Below, one piece after another: positions 37,331 through 50,040 of a stretch of 64,000 nucleotides of DNA. Under the pieces are notes generated by a model. The model saw only the letters and a program-made list of their open reading frames with translations, searched no databases and was not told the origin of the DNA. The stretch comes from Dysidea avara. Its lineage: Eukaryota; Porifera; Demospongiae; Dictyoceratida; Dysideidae. The stretch lies in the NCBI RefSeq assembly GCF_963678975.1, contig NC_089273.1, forward strand, positions 33,666,973 to 33,730,972, read 5' to 3'. The translations under genes and the position numbers were made by a program. How positions within the stretch are numbered: the first letter of the stretch is position 1; each line of letters begins with the position of its first letter.

Positions 37331-37625
37331 GTTTTTTTGCTTTGCTATTTTTAATGCCTCATACAGTGGCCGGTCATGAATAAAATCCTGTTCTCGAATA
37401 GTGGCCAAAAGTTGCCTACATGTTTATTTCACTGAAATAACTTTTCACTCAAGACACTGGGTCTAGGCGAAAGTTGCAGTTGCTCGAAAGAATTAAATGC
37501 CTGGGCCACTATACGAGACAATATGGTGAATAAAGATGAGATATGAATCATTTGTAATTTTTGTGCCAAGCTTCAACAGTTGAAGTAAGAATACTGGGTG
37601 TAGGCTATGTAGCTTCACATAATTA

Positions 37626-37715
37626 TTGGTGTGTGTTGTGTGTGCGTGCGTGGGTGTATGCGTGGGTGCGTGCGTAGGTGCGTGCGTGGGTGCGTGCGTG
37701 TGTGTGTGTGAAGGG
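37626..37715. repeat. GTGCGTGCGTGG-type microsatellite
   Basis: Purine-pyrimidine alternating tract of GTGTGTGCGTGCGTGG units. Reading frames through it are simple-repeat artefacts. Confidence 0.85.
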
Positions 37716-37877
37716 CTGCATTTGCGTAAAAGCCAAAGGTAGGGCATACTTGAATACTATGCAAAATACTCACATTGCTTATTAGTAATTAGTATAGAGA
37801 TACTCTTTTTGTCGTACAATGATAATTAGTACTATTTATTGTGACCTGCTGAGTGAAAACCAGCTGTTTTCACAAAA

Positions 37878-38495
37878 TGTGACTGGATCTGGGAAAACCG
37901 GTCTTATTGCTCTAGTAAGCAGATTCGTGAAGCTACATAAATAAACTATCAAATTTCACAATCAGAATCAACTAGACTTGAGTGGTCTGCTTTTGCTGTC
38001 TGCTTTTCCCAAGCCCAGTGGTGATCCATATTTGTGGTGTGGGGCCTTAATGGAGCTATGGTGAGCCTGGGGATAGCTATATGTGGCTGTGCGGCTCCGT
38101 GGTGTTGACCGAAGACCTGTGCTGTGAATTCCTTCCATTTTAGCCAGTTTTGAGACATGAATGGCCCATAACTTCGCGTAATCATCCCTACACATTCCTC
38201 CTCAATTTTTTGAACAGCCTCTAGCCCTCCTTCCTGGCCCCTGCCTCCCACCCCATTTGGAGCTCACCTGATACAGCCAACCTCAGTTCAGAAACTATCT
38301 AAAGTGGCGGGAAACTTAGCTGCTAGCCTTATTGTACAGTGGATGCTCTGGAAGGTAAGGAATTAGTGTAAAACGTGTGATAATTTGGTACACATACAGA
38401 TGTAGTTTCAATCATTGGCGAGCTACAACACACTAAATACTTAAAACTGGTATTTCTCAATACTTAAAAATAGGTGATAAGCCCGGTTTCGTCAT
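37878..38495. mobile_element. TGTGAC-end MITE, copy 1 (degraded right end)
   Basis: Starts TGTGACTGGATCTGGGAAAA and is collinear over about 600 bp with the reverse complement of 41644-42277, sharing GAGTGGTCTG, CCCAGTGGTGATCC, CCAGTTTTGAGAC and CACCCC blocks. The right terminus has decayed to GATAAGCCCGGTTTCGTCA. Non-coding. Confidence 0.75.
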
Positions 38496-38898
38496 AAATT
38501 CTATTTTGCCATTAAAACGTACTGTGTGAAAATGCACGTGCTACATAAAAAATTTACGCACGTTTTAATTGCTTCATTATGTACTGAAACAAAGCTCAAA
38601 TCAATAAAACCTATACATCACCAGATGCTCCTGTTCATTGGGAGTATTTTGTTTTGTGTTTGTACAACATACAGTTCGTGAGTTATGCGTGCTTATGTAC
38701 AACGTGGTAGAAATAAAGTTTACCTTCGTAATTTAATTGTTGATATGGCCTTCTTCTTTGTCCACATGGAGATGCACAGGAAAAACGCTATACTTTGATT
38801 GATGTGCCAGTTCACGGTGAACAAACTGAGCCAAATCCCATCTTCATAGCTTCTTTTAGTCGTGAGGTATGATTGATTAAGCAAGCGCCTGTAATTTA

Positions 38899-39060
38899 TT
38901 ATTATTATTTATCTAGGACCGGATCACATACAACCAAGTACATATATCAACGTGACAACCTACCCATAGAACATGTATAAACAATGCCATAACCAGCACT
39001 CAGAGCAGTGGGTGTGCCAGCAGAAATGATACGCATGCATACACAGGAAAGAGTTTAACT
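38899..39060 (-). mobile_element. SINE-like repeat, inverted copy with (TTA)n
   Basis: On the plus strand (TTA)n is followed by CTAGGACCGGATCACATACA and ACCAAGTACATATATCAACG, the reverse of the 3' end of the copy at 12900-13398. The reverse of GGTAGGTTGTCACGTTGAT is also shared with about 50077-50095. The 5' boundary is unclear. Confidence 0.6.
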
Positions 39061-40034
39061 GATGTCAGAAAATCACAACACTAAAATGTAACTTACACAA
39101 AGAACGAGTTAACTATAGTGGTATTAACTGATTTGTTTATATAGTAGGTGTGAGATGTTTCTGAAGGTGACTCAATCAAAAAGTAAGGCCACTATGCATG
39201 ACAAGGTGGTGAAGGCCAGCACAATCAGCATATGACCCCAATATGGCACAGACTAAAGGCAACTATTGTAGTGCTCGGCAGTATTAAAATTTGAATACAC
39301 GGCATTTTAAACAGGAAACTATCACGGCATATCGGCATATAGTTAGCTTGTATTGCATCATTTCTTGGGCCTATTATGAAGTGGTGTGCTTCCCAAAAAC
39401 CAAAGAATGTAGTTCAGTACAAGTAGGCAGGTGCTTGTAATGTGGCAACCTTAGTGTTTGTTTAGGGTGTGGCTTGCTAAACCATCAACAAATTGAATAA
39501 TTAAACACCAAAGGCTTGGTTAAAAACAATCCTAGATATACCAGTTATCAAAGACTGTCATGGTATGATAACCGGTTATGTTAATAATTATATCACGATA
39601 AACCAATTGTATTGCTAAGCACAAAGGGCAACTTTTAGCTAAGTGCCAGTATATCAGTTGTGTGACTGATGTATACACACGATATGCATACACAACATTT
39701 CGAGCCATAGAAGACATACTGGAGATACACATTAAAGCAGTAGTGTATGCATGCAGCAATGTATTATTGGTGGTGGAAAATCATTTTATTAGCAAGCCAG
39801 GTGAAGGATGAAACTGTCCTGCAGCAACTTGGGACTCACTGTGCTAACAAAGAGACACCAGTCATGAACGATCACAATAAACTTTGTTGTAACTAGAGGT
39901 CACTGGTATGTGCCAGTAGCATTGCATTGGCACAGTGATCATAGTCTATAATATTATGCATACACATTACACAACATATAGTAGATAGCTACACATTATT
40001 GTATATGCAACAATGCATCTTATAGATCACAGAC

Positions 40035-40403
40035 TAGAGATGTGACCTGGACCAAATATACATAACCGGTTATTGATTCCCTATAACCGATTGATTAACC
40101 GATTAATTGGGTTAATGATTATTTTTACATTTTCAATGTACGTTTAGTACATTAACAGTGTTTTTAAATCAAACATGCTGTTAACATAAGAGCAAGGAGA
40201 AAGAGTAGCTTTGTGATGTGTAATGCCTAACAAACACCCTCCTCACTCACTTCAGTACACTCTTTATGACTAAAACTATAAACAATTATGTGGTCATGTG
40301 ATCCAATTGTATAATTGGTTGTTGCATACGTAGCCCGATTATCAATCACCTTCACAATAACTGATTGATTAACCAATTATTGCATAACCGATTCGCAGCC
40401 CTA
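40035..40403. mobile_element. hAT MITE in intron 1 (8-bp TSD)
   Basis: A 369-bp element beginning TAGAGATGTGACC and ending GCAGCCCTA, flanked by TCACAGAC (40027-40034) and TCACAGAT (40404-40411), one mismatch in eight. Both subterminal regions are built of ATAACCGATTGATTAACCGA blocks. Degraded termini suggest an older insertion. Non-coding. Confidence 0.75.
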
Positions 40404-40888
40404 TCACAGATCATTGGCATAATCCCAGAATAATCCCAGCTAACAAGCCAGGTGAAGTACAAAGCACAGTAAAAATGTACAAAACATTGAACCAAGTAAA
40501 TGCAGCAACTTTGCAACCTACATGAATAAACAGTGCCACATATAGCCAGCACGCATACCGCCCATCAAACATGGTCAGAACATAGTAACCAGTGGCCTTA
40601 AATTTATGTATTTTGATGGCGTGTAACATAGAGAAGTGGGAACTACGTGACTTACGGTCCCTTACGCTATAACCAGTGAATTAAAGGTGTTCTTCCTTGT
40701 CTTTGTTGCTGTCATTAAGGTAGTGCATACATTGCTACATACAATGAACCGTTGTATCCAAAGTTTATGCGATGTATTTTGCTGCATGACACATGCATGT
40801 AATTATGCTGGATAATGTGCTGCATGCATGTATGTACTTGTACTAAGATTTTGCGTGAGTAAGTGTCTTATATATAATTTCATTACAG

Positions 40889-40939
40889 TGAAACCATCTG
40901 CAAACAAGAAGAGAAAGATTTCTGAATCTGACAGCTCTG
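40889..40939 (+). CDS. Exon 2: 51-nt linker exon with basic cluster
   Basis: Small exon between a TATAATTTCATTACAG acceptor and a G/GTACGT donor. Contributes MKPSANKKRKISESDSS (Met is split with exon 1), a basic NKKRK run next to a serine/acidic stretch. The basic run could act as a nuclear localisation signal or membrane/RNA contact; this is speculative. It begins with two bases completing a codon and ends with one base, compatible with exons 1 and 3. Short length makes this the least independently supported exon. Confidence 0.55.
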
Positions 40940-41643
40940 GTACGTATGTACTGATTTTGATGCATAAACAGTGTTTTACCCAGCAAAATGAAATATAGGA
41001 GTCAATTTTCTACTACATGGAGACATGTGGAAGGACTCAGTTAGCATCGCTGTATAGTTTTTGCCACAAAAGTGTATAACTTGGGCTTTACATCCATGAA
41101 ACAAAATAATAATTACTATGAATAATAATAACAAAATGGCAAATTGCTAATGGCCTATACTCACTGCAAAAAACCAGCAGAGGGTTGTTTTGAGTTGAAT
41201 TCATGATAGTAAAATGTTTCTAATTTCACAATTTCATGCCTATTAAACTTTTTGACATTTCCTCAATTTTCCGCCTGCTATGCTTGTATTATGCTTTTCA
41301 GAAATGCATTATGATTATGTTTTATGTTTTTTCTTCATGCAAACAATTTCTTCCAATGATAAAATGTGAATGCAGAAGTGTTACATCAACTGCAACATAA
41401 CAAAAATAGAAATGGTTTGAAAAGGGGATGTGTTCCAGGTTTATTGAGCAGGGCTCTGGAGGCATATCTAGCTCCCCTGAAGCTATAGGCATTTATTGTC
41501 TAATACTAAATATCTTATTAGTAAATACAGTATAAATTATTATGTAAAATAATAATATTATTATGCATTGTTTCTGATCTACTTACGTTAAACATGAGTT
41601 GTAGTGATTGGTATTCAAGGGATAACAATTGCTCAGTATAATA

Positions 41644-42277
41644 TGTGACCCAGTCTGGGAAAACTGGTCTTATTGCCTATCTGAAAGTATCGAGAACACC
41701 TGTTTTAAATATTCAGAGTGTTGTAGTTTGCCAATGGTGATAGGTACGTGTACCAAATTTTCACATATTTTACAACAATTTATTACCTTCCAGATCATCC
41801 ACTGAAGAAGTAGTCAACAGCTAAGTTTCCTGCCATTTTAGATAGTTTTTAACTGAGGTTGGCTGTATCAGGCAAGCTCCAAAAGGGGTGGGAGGCAGGG
41901 GGCCTGGAAGGCAGGAAAGATGCTGTTTAAAATTGAAGAGGAACGTTTTGGGATGAATTAGGCCAAGTTATGGGACATCCAGGTCTCAAAACTGGCTAAA
42001 ATAACAGGAAATTCACAGCAGGTGTATTAATTCAACACCACGGAGCTGCACAGCTACATACAGCCATTTCCAGGTTTACCAGAGCTCCATTAACGCCCCA
42101 CACCGCACGTACGGATCACCACTGGGCTTGGGAAAAGCAGCAAGCAAAACCAGACCACTCAAGTCTTGATTATGAAATTAGATAGTTTATTGTTTATTCA
42201 TGTAACTTTGTGTTCTGTGTGAAAAATCGAATCTCCTGACATGGGCGAAAAGACCAGTTTTCCCAGACTGGGTCACA
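41644..42277. mobile_element. TGTGACC-end MITE, copy 2 (TA target)
   Basis: A 634-bp element with long inverted ends (TGTGACCCAGTCTGGGAAAA and its inverse) between TA dinucleotides. Collinear, in opposite orientation, with 37878-38495. A related end pair (TGTGACCGGATCTGCGAAAA) bounds 47974-48594. TA duplications suggest a Tc1/mariner-type element. It fills much of intron 2 of the NLR-type gene. Confidence 0.82.
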
Positions 42278-43050
42278 TATGCAACTTAAATGCGCACCAT
42301 GCCATGAACATATTAACAGACGTGGTCAATTCTAACATGCAGCTATGAGTATCATAGAAGTAGAGAAATATATAGGGTGTGTAATCAGCCTAGCAGCCTG
42401 CTTTTAATAATTTTGTGGTATCTACATAAGCAAAGTTTCAATACAGAAAATTAATGCATCTATATGGTTTTGTTGCATGAAGAAGGAATAGAAAGGTGCA
42501 GAGGACAAACACTCGTTGGAACCCTAAGGTACAAAGCACTGGTGAGCTTGCTATTGTGGAGTATTATGGTGGCCACACAATGCATTATTTAGCCTCTAGC
42601 ATTGTGCCAGTCAGTAGACAGGCAGGCAGGTAGATAGGCAAGCAGACTATGGGCAGATTTTTTAAATTCAGTATTCATTTTTCTGTAAGGGTTTTATGAT
42701 TTTTAATGCTGTATCTCACATTAGTAACAACAAGACTATCCTGTAAAGGGGTTGCACAAGATATTTCTAAGATGATTTTTATAGGCAGCAATTTGGGGGC
42801 ATGCCCATCCCTTTGGGGGTATCCCTACTATACAGTAGTACTGTATAGTATGACGTGGTTACTAAGTAGTTTTGTGCATGATAAAGTTAACACAATGTGA
42901 TTCAGCAATTTGGCCAGTAGTTGCTGAGAATTTGGCTTTTAATGTATATTTTAATGGGTTAAATAGCAAACTGTGTTTGTATTTAAAATAATAACAATCA
43001 TGTTTTTTCCACTTTGTTAAAAAAAATACATAGTTGCTTTGATATTTCAG

Positions 43051-43237
43051 ATTCTACAGTAAAAAACTCACTAGAAATCAATATGCTAGAGGGCATTGCG
43101 TTTTACAAGCATATGAATTTGTTTGAAGATGAACAAGATTGCTCTTGTGTGTTAGAAGATCTTGAAGAACATAAACTTTTGTCGAAACATGTGATAGCAA
43201 GACTCAGAGGTATTACAAACAAGAAACGTAAGAATAG
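43051..43237 (+). CDS. Exon 3: first half of the second CARD-like domain
   Basis: Acceptor TTTGATATTTCAG ends at 43050. The 61 full codons read DSTVKNSLEINMLEGI, then CVLEDLEEHKLLSKHVIARL and RGITNKKRKN. This is the pattern of CARD helices 1-3 (VLxxLExxKLLSxxxIxxL). The donor ATAG/GTTAGT at 43238 is phase 2 and pairs with exon 4. A better-looking donor AAC/GTAAGA at 43228 would be phase 1 and would not fit exon 4. The frame stays open past the donor to 43433, so intron retention would add about 65 unrelated residues. Confidence 0.65.
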
Positions 43238-45256
43238 GTTAGTGTTAAATGCTATAATACATTGTTTGTTTCACAATCTTTGTTTTGACATGTTTGTTGC
43301 AAGAATTTTATTTTATAATATTTGGCATAATATAATCCCCCATATTTGCAAAACCATTTATTTCCTTGGTAATGTACTGCTGGAATTTGTAATGAAATTG
43401 GTTGTGAAAACACAAAGTTACTATTTTGATTGATTAATAATAAGAACTGTATGAATTGCTGCATGTTGAAAGAGATAAGTAAGTCTCTATCAGTGACAAT
43501 TCTAAAAGCTGACAAAGCAAACTAATGTGTCTGATAGGAAAATTGAGACATTTTAGCTTCTGAGGTTATGTTTGGTATTAAAGCAATTTTAGTTTAAATT
43601 TTCTGAATAAACATTGTAAGCAATACTTATTATTAAATAGAAATGGCAATTATGAATCTGCAGGACATGCAATGGGACTCATGCAGCGTAAATGTGACCG
43701 CCTCAATAAAAACTCGTCTTGTTCACGCATTTTCCATATTTATTTTCGCAGCATTATCTACGGTGTTGAAGGAATAGGTCACCAAAATTTCAGCCTATTC
43801 TGGTGAGTGGTTTTAGAAATATAGCGCTAGACCGTAGGAAGAGCAAGAAATTTATTTGTACTGAAAATAAACTACAAGCGTTCATTTGCATTAGCCTATA
43901 TAATGTAGGGATTTGGCTTAAAACGTTTACCATTGATTGGCACATTAACCAAGGTATAGTTTTAGCCCTGTAGTCACTTGTGCATACATGTATTTGTATG
44001 AAGGTGGATTTGTTGAAATAATAATGATGATTTTGTTTACGTCTACCGCATTGTAAACAAACTCATGTGACATACACACCTTTGGGGCTACAGAAACAGA
44101 ACAAATATTTTTGAACTCTCCATTAGCATTCGAACAAGATGGTGTATAGATTTAATTGATTTGAGTATGCTTCGTAATTGGTCAATAACATTTTGCACAC
44201 TTTTCTTTGTAGCATGCGTAATTAAAAAAATTTAAATGTATACTTGTGTGAACAAGGTAGTTTTTGCTGAGATGGTCACAAATGTAGCGGTATGATTTTA
44301 GGGGGTCTGAGGTGCAACTCCCAGAAGCTATAAGGTGCTTGCAATATATATCTATAGCACAAAAATGTCACATCCAGCAACATTGTAACTATTCTGAAAA
44401 GTCTTAAAAATTTATTTTTATTGGTAGACCCAACCTCAATCACACTGCATGTGTTTAATGCAGAGAAGAAGGAAATCAGGTTTAGTTGAAGGAATGGATG
44501 ATGCATTTAGCTGTTTACGTAGATAAACAACTATATTACAGTTGTACCATCTGGTGCATACAACTGTTCTTTATATGACTGCAGTATTAGAGTAACTGAC
44601 TACTCTATTAGAGTTGCTGACTGCTGTGTTGCCAATCTTAAAAGTGAATCCCATCGTTGATATAGTCTCATACCACCATGCCCATCACCCAACCCTGATA
44701 GGAGTGATGCCATAGCGCATTAAAGGTTCACCATGTTATATAGCGCTTTGCTGTACAAAGTTATGTTGTTTGACCCACCCCGTGAAATGATTTTGGTTGT
44801 GCGCACCATTTTCAGAGGGGATTTCAGTTGAAACCAGTACAACCTCCTTTATCTGTCACTGCTGGCTATCTGTATACACCTATATACTGCTGCTTATCAC
44901 TATTAAACTATAGCTAGTATTGTGTCTATACGTACATTCTGTCACCATCAGCTATGCTGCCACTCACTGAAATTCATTAAATTCTGGTATTGTATATGTA
45001 TTTATCCTTTGAAGGCACTGGTATCTTTCACAGTAATCAGTCACAGCTGCTTGCTCTCCAAATTTCATCTTGTAGTGTATCCATGCCATCACGTGATCAT
45101 TTTAGGACATATTGCCCATTTCATATTAAAAATTTAACTCAAATCTTTGGTTTCTCTTTCTCTTGGTATTCAGCACATTTATGCATCAACAAAATAATGA
45201 TACCCAGAACAGATACTTTGTGTATGATTGCACGTTATTTATCATTACACTAAATA

Positions 45257-45807
45257 CAGGTTTTGACAGTTGAATTTGTCACTTTGGAAATTGAATTCGT
45301 CACTTTTGGCAATTGAATGCATCGCTTTGGCATTAGAATTCATCTGTAACAAGATTGGCAGCTGGAGAAAACACGAAAACAAGATGTAGCAGCTGCTACA
45401 AGACCTTGCTCAGTTACAACTGTCGTAAACAACTCTTTATAAGGTGATAGTTCTTCCACTACAACTTCTTCAGCAACATTCGCAAAAATCGCAACTGTAC
45501 TTCGCCATTAGCGATGGGCGTGGTCACTCGCAAATAAGCTAATTAATTTGCCAGACAGTTATCAGCTTTGCATACAATCTGCTTCAATTATCTTATAGTA
45601 TCTCAAGTGTAACTCCTCCATGGCGAAAATGATTCACTTTGTGATGAGCGGTTGTTTCCTGGAGAACAATTTAGTTATGACGAATTCTTGTGCCAACTTG
45701 ATGAATTCAATTGCCAAGGGGACGAATTCAATTGCCAAGGGGACGAATTCATTTGCTAAAGTGACGAATTCAATCACCAAAGTGACGAATTCAATTGCCA
45801 AAACCTG
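45257..45807. mobile_element. MITE whose ends are tandem 21-bp repeats
   Basis: Begins CAGGTTTTGACAGTTGAATT and ends with the inverse CCAAAACCTG, between TA dinucleotides (45255-45256; 45808-45809). The right arm is five to six copies of a 21-bp unit (GACGAATTCAATTGCCAAGG with one extra base) from about 45676. The left arm has about four diverged copies in inverted orientation. Multiplied terminal repeats like this resemble foldback elements. Lies in intron 3 of the NLR-type gene. Confidence 0.8.
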
Positions 45808-46074
45808 TAATATAGGACTTATAATGTAACATATGTGTGCCAGTTGGCAGTATGTCATGCACGTGCACTGATATTAAACCTTTATGTGTGGCAGTGACAA
45901 GGGGCAGCCACAAACCCAATAAATAACTTTAAATTTTGGGTACAATGTATTGCTTACTAAGGCATAAATAATTGAAGTTCGGTACCTACCCACATGAAGC
46001 TGTAGTCTATGTTACCATAGCCTAGATGGCTTAACTAAGAATACAATACTGCTCAAGCATCACATTAACTTTGT

Positions 46075-46590
46075 ACACATGTACATTTCCATTGCTATTG
46101 CTGCTGCTATTATTGCTTTGCATGACTGCATTACCTATCCCACATGTATGCTGTTGTACATTTGTGGTTCCCATTGCTGCTGCTGGTACTATTATAGCTT
46201 GCATATCTGCTTTACCTACCCCACACTGTTGTTGTACACATGTGGGTTGACTGGGTTTCTATTGCAACCGCTGCTATCATTGCTTTGCATTGCTACTTTA
46301 CTTACACAAAATAGCTGTTGTACATGTGTGGACTCCCACTGCTGATGATTGCTGTGTTGCCTATCCCACATAGCTGTTGTACACATGTGGGTTCCCACTG
46401 CTGCCTGCGGCTGTTGCTGTAGCTGCTGCTATGATTGCTTAGATACCTAGTCCACATAGGTGTTGTACACATGTGGGCTCCCACTACTACTGCAGCTGTC
46501 ACTAGTGCTTTGCACGATCGCTTTAATTACTCCACATACATAACTGTTGTACACTTGTGGGTTCCCAATGCAGCTTATATACTTTTGGAT
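46075..46590. repeat. Minisatellite of about 70-85-bp units
   Basis: Recurring block GTTGTACACATGTGGGTTCC, then CACTGCTGCTGCT-type sequence, ATTGCTTTGCAT and CTATCCCACATA. About seven diverged copies. ORFs on both strands here come from the repeat. Confidence 0.8.
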
Positions 46591-47079
46591 TCCTGCTGCT
46601 GCTTGCTAAACAATGAAATTAATCTGATCTATGAACTTACTGTGTAATCTATACCACAAGTCATCAAATGTGCAGCTGGATAAATTACCTCAGTTGCCCT
46701 TTGTCACTCCAAAGTTAGCATAGCAAGCTATGGTATGTACGGTTATGCAGATATAATGTGCATGTGTTCGTGGTGGAGAATATAGATCCCCTTCCCCCTT
46801 TAGGGGCAGGTGCAAGGAGTCTGGCATGCCTGCATTAAGAGCTTGGGGGCATTTGGGTAGCATACGAGCAATACGTAGCTCCCTTATGGGGGTGCTTTGC
46901 ATGTTAACAGGTGGCACAGTGAGTACCAAGAGCATGTGAGATGTACTGACAGCACACTGTGAATAACATTATGGGTATGTTTCCTTGTTTACAAGATTGC
47001 TGTTTGTATTGTTTTATTGTATTGTTGTGTATTTTGTATGCTTCATCCTTCCCCTGGTTTGCTAGCTGAATTGTTTTTC

Positions 47080-47360
47080 ACCTTCAATGTTACCAACAAT
47101 GCATTGCTGCATACACCACTACAATACTGTGTATCCCCCATGCATTGTGTATAAATAATATAGTGTATACACATAACTGTGCTGTTGCCACACCACTGAT
47201 GCACCAGCACTTAGCTACCAGCAGTCTCTAGTTGCAACAGAGTTTATCACCATTGTGCCACATTGGCTTACTTTGGGATCAAATGCTTAATAATATTGTG
47301 CTGGTCTTCATCACCTTGTTGTACTTAGTCTCACTTCTTGAGTCATCTACAAAGACATCT
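47080..47360 (+). mobile_element. SINE-like interspersed repeat, second body copy
   Basis: Shares TGCATTGCTGCATACA, CACCACTGATGCACCAGCAC and TTAGCTACCAG blocks in the same order with 12990-13320. The (TAA)n end is not preserved. Located in intron 3. Confidence 0.6.
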
Positions 47361-47547
47361 CACACCAAAGTACAAGTTAACAATTGTACTTAAAATATAT
47401 GGCAAATTTAATCTGAATTTGTTTTAGTGTTATACGTAATTTTCATTAAAATCCCCTTTCCTGTGTATGTGTTGATACACACACTGCTGGTGGCTATGGC
47501 ACTGTTTGTATATGCCGTATTGGTACAACTGTACGATGCTAATAGCA

Positions 47548-47548
<1 letters not shown>

Positions 47549-47621
<73 letters not shown>
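47549..47621. repeat. (TG)n microsatellite
   Basis: About 36 TG units with a single CG interruption. A polymorphic marker candidate; no coding role. Confidence 0.97.
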
Positions 47622-47780
47622 CTGTGTGTGCATGCTAGCCAATGTACATTATGATTGACTCATTGTGATTATCATGACAACCGTGACTGAGTCATGCGGT
47701 TTGCTGGACTACAGAACTTTATACAGAACTTAATCATCTTGTATCTGTGAGATATCTTGGCAGTCACCTAGCTCTCATCT

Positions 47781-47874
47781 AGTCTTGTGTGGCCAGGCCA
47801 CTTTTTTTCTTTTGTGGTGGGGTTTTCTACCTCAACACAAAAGACAAAAAGCAGTTGGCCACTCAAGACTAGCT
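47781..47874. repeat. Small imperfect palindrome
   Basis: AGTCTTGTGTGGCCAGGCCA and TTTTTCTTTTGTG pair with CACAAAAGACAAAAAGCAG and TTGGCCACTCAAGACT across a short loop. Possibly a tiny foldback MITE. Confidence 0.65.
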
Positions 47875-47973
47875 CTCATCATGGCCACACAGGTTGTGTC
47901 TTGCAACAACAGAATAACTCTTTACTATTTATTTATTTAGTAATTAGCAAACCCATATAAGCTATTTACAATT

Positions 47974-48594
47974 TGTGACCGGATCTGCGAAAACTCAACA
48001 CAATCATGCAAGTCTAAATTTACAGTGGATACAATGGGTGAAATACTTGTGTATTATTAAAAACTCCATAAATTTTTTCTATGCTTTATTCTTAGTGAAG
48101 AAAGGGTCTGACAATAAAAAACTGGATATCATCGTATTCGTCTACTCAGTAGAAGCTCGAAAATCTTTGCAGTAGACCCAAGGATATGCATGTTATTGGC
48201 ATTAATCATGTCAAAACAGTAGTATGTGATTGATCCTTCTTCACTGATTTTGTTTTGTATGTACTGAAGAAAGGTGATACAAGGACAACTTACCAAGCAA
48301 TGTTTTCTCCTATTCATAACAAATAGGATGGCTTAAATTTCAGCTCTGTATGGTATTCTGTTCGTAAGTTACAATCGTTTTAGTAGGCGCCTATAATTTA
48401 TCTTTTCTCTATTGCTGTACAAATTGATCTTTGTGTTTTTGCTATTTTGTAGGGATGTAACTCCTAAAGTTATTGTTATATGAAGCTGAAACTTTGCCAG
48501 AACATACACATTTGGCTAAGTAGATTATAAATATTTAATAAACAGGAATTCAAAAAATGCACAATTGTGTCAGGTTTTTGCAGATCCGATCACA
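47974..48594. mobile_element. TGTGACC-end MITE, related family
   Basis: Ends TGTGACCGGATCTGCGAAAA and the inverse of TGTGATCGGATCTGCAAAAA, extended by ACAATCATGC/GCACAATTGTG; about 620 bp. Ends are similar to the elements at 37878 and 41644 but the interior differs. Target duplication is unclear. Confidence 0.7.
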
Positions 48595-48747
48595 TTAATT
48601 TTTATGTTCTCCAAGTACCCTTTTAAAGTTTCAGTAGCACTTCAAACACTGCTTGTTTCCCATATACAACTTTTGCAGTCATTGTCTAAAAGGAATCAAG
48701 TGCCATTCAGAGTTCTGACCACCATCGGATTTCAATATATTCCATAT

Positions 48748-49814
48748 TGGGGTAATCAAGAGAACAATCACTCTAATAGCAGTCCCTCAGAATTCATACA
48801 GAATTCCTCTCCACTACCACAAAGGTCACATGGTCTTCATACAGCTATGCGAAGAAGCTCAAGTTATTGACTCAGCAGTTTTGCACTTGTGAACAGCTAG
48901 TCCTCCTTTGCTATCGAACCATTGGTGACACAATGGACATTTAATGGCTCCTTGTTGTTCTTCAATTGGCAGTGATCTTTGTTCCAGACACTTGTGTTGT
49001 TTCAGATTGCTAGGCCGGTTAAATGATCTTTCACATATAAAACAATACACTCTATTGTTAAAATTTTACGGTTGTTTGAGTTATATTCATGACAGCTATG
49101 TACAGCAAAACCACCTTACTCCTAAACCAAGCAGTACACTGTTGTTGGTGCACTGGCTTCAATCTCTCTTCAGTACATTAATTTTATGCCTTGCTTTATC
49201 TTGTTCCCTACGGGAAGTCCTGCTGCACACAGTACACTGCACTGTTGGTAAATCTGCTCTAGATAGATGCTAACTGTTGCACATCCTTTCATTACACAGG
49301 TTGTCCCACTGATCTCTGTGAAGTACTGAGGTATACAAAGTATCCAATTGTTCAGTAATTTTAAGGTCTGCCTTCACAACATCTCTCCATCTCTTTCATG
49401 GCCCACTAGGTGGTCACTTCTTGGGAAACCATCCGAACAATGTTCTCTTAGGGGTCCCATAGTCTCCCATCCTTGCTAAATGTTCCAACCACTCCAATCA
49501 ACGCCTAACCAGCTTCTCAGTGATGGTCTCAGAATCACCCCACATCAGACGAGTTGCCTCAGAAGTATTATGCTGCTCCCACTGCTTCCTCTTGCTTATT
49601 CCAAGAATAGTTCTAATACACTGATGGTGAAAACGGTTCAGACGAACAAGATGTTGCTTGTATGGTGTCCAACACTCTCCTTCATATAATGGTACACTTA
49701 GGGCACACAAGTCTCTTAGTTGTAACTGACAGCATTCTATCTTACCCCATATTTGGGGTGATCAAGAGAACAGTCACTCTAATACCTAGCAGTCCTTCAG
49801 AATTCATACTGACT
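48748..49814. repeat. Direct repeats of about 60 bp flanking the LINE fragment
   Basis: Left copy at 48748-48803 and right copy at 49752-49814 share TTGGGGT(A/G)ATCAAGAGAACA, TCACTCTAATA and CAGTCC(C/T)TCAGAATTCATAC with a few differences. Longer than a normal LINE target duplication; see findings. Confidence 0.7.
48860..49745 (-). pseudogene. LINE ORF2 C-terminus with zinc fingers
   Basis: Minus-strand remnant. Begins with YEGECWTPYKQHLVRLNRFH and IRTILGISKRKQW (about 49690-49590), then RLEWLEHLARMGDYGTPKR after a frame change (about 49500-49440) and RWRDVVKADLKITEQL (about 49390-49350). C-terminal C2H2-like fingers follow: CTVCSRTSRREQDKARH (about 49235) and YCFICERSFNRPSNLKQHKC plus CPLCHQWFDSKGGLAVHKC (49050-48880). 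RNA/DNA-binding fingers after the RT are usual at LINE C-termini. Stops and frameshifts show decay. It is flanked by direct repeats of about 60 bp (48748-48803 and 49752-49814). Located in intron 3. Confidence 0.78.
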
Positions 49815-49904
49815 GTAACTGTGTATGAATGTATTACTCATGTTAATGTGCCACTACATCAATTCCCCTAGAATTGTGTTCTTGGGTATGTATATCTTTT
49901 CTAC

Positions 49905-50040
49905 AAACATGCACGCATGCACGCACGTACGCACGCACGCACACACGCACGCACGCACGCACGTACGCACACACACACGCACGCACGCACACACACACAC
50001 TCACACATGCACACGCGCACGCACACGCATGCACACATAC
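49905..50040. repeat. (CGCA)n / CACACG microsatellite
   Basis: Alternating CGCACGCACGTACGCAC and ACACACAC tract of about 135 bp. Long frames through it on both strands are artefacts. Confidence 0.95.

Noticed and set aside
38780..38866. Possible coding exon (29 codons, AG and GTATGA borders) in intron 1 of the NLR-type gene
   Set aside because: Phase 0 at both ends does not fit exon 1 or exon 2, and neighbouring sequence reappears inverted near 33470-33530, so it lies in a dispersed repeat.
43238..43433. Open frame continuing past exon 3
   Set aside because: It runs through a splice donor into AT-rich sequence without domain similarity. The CARD pattern continues in exon 4 instead.
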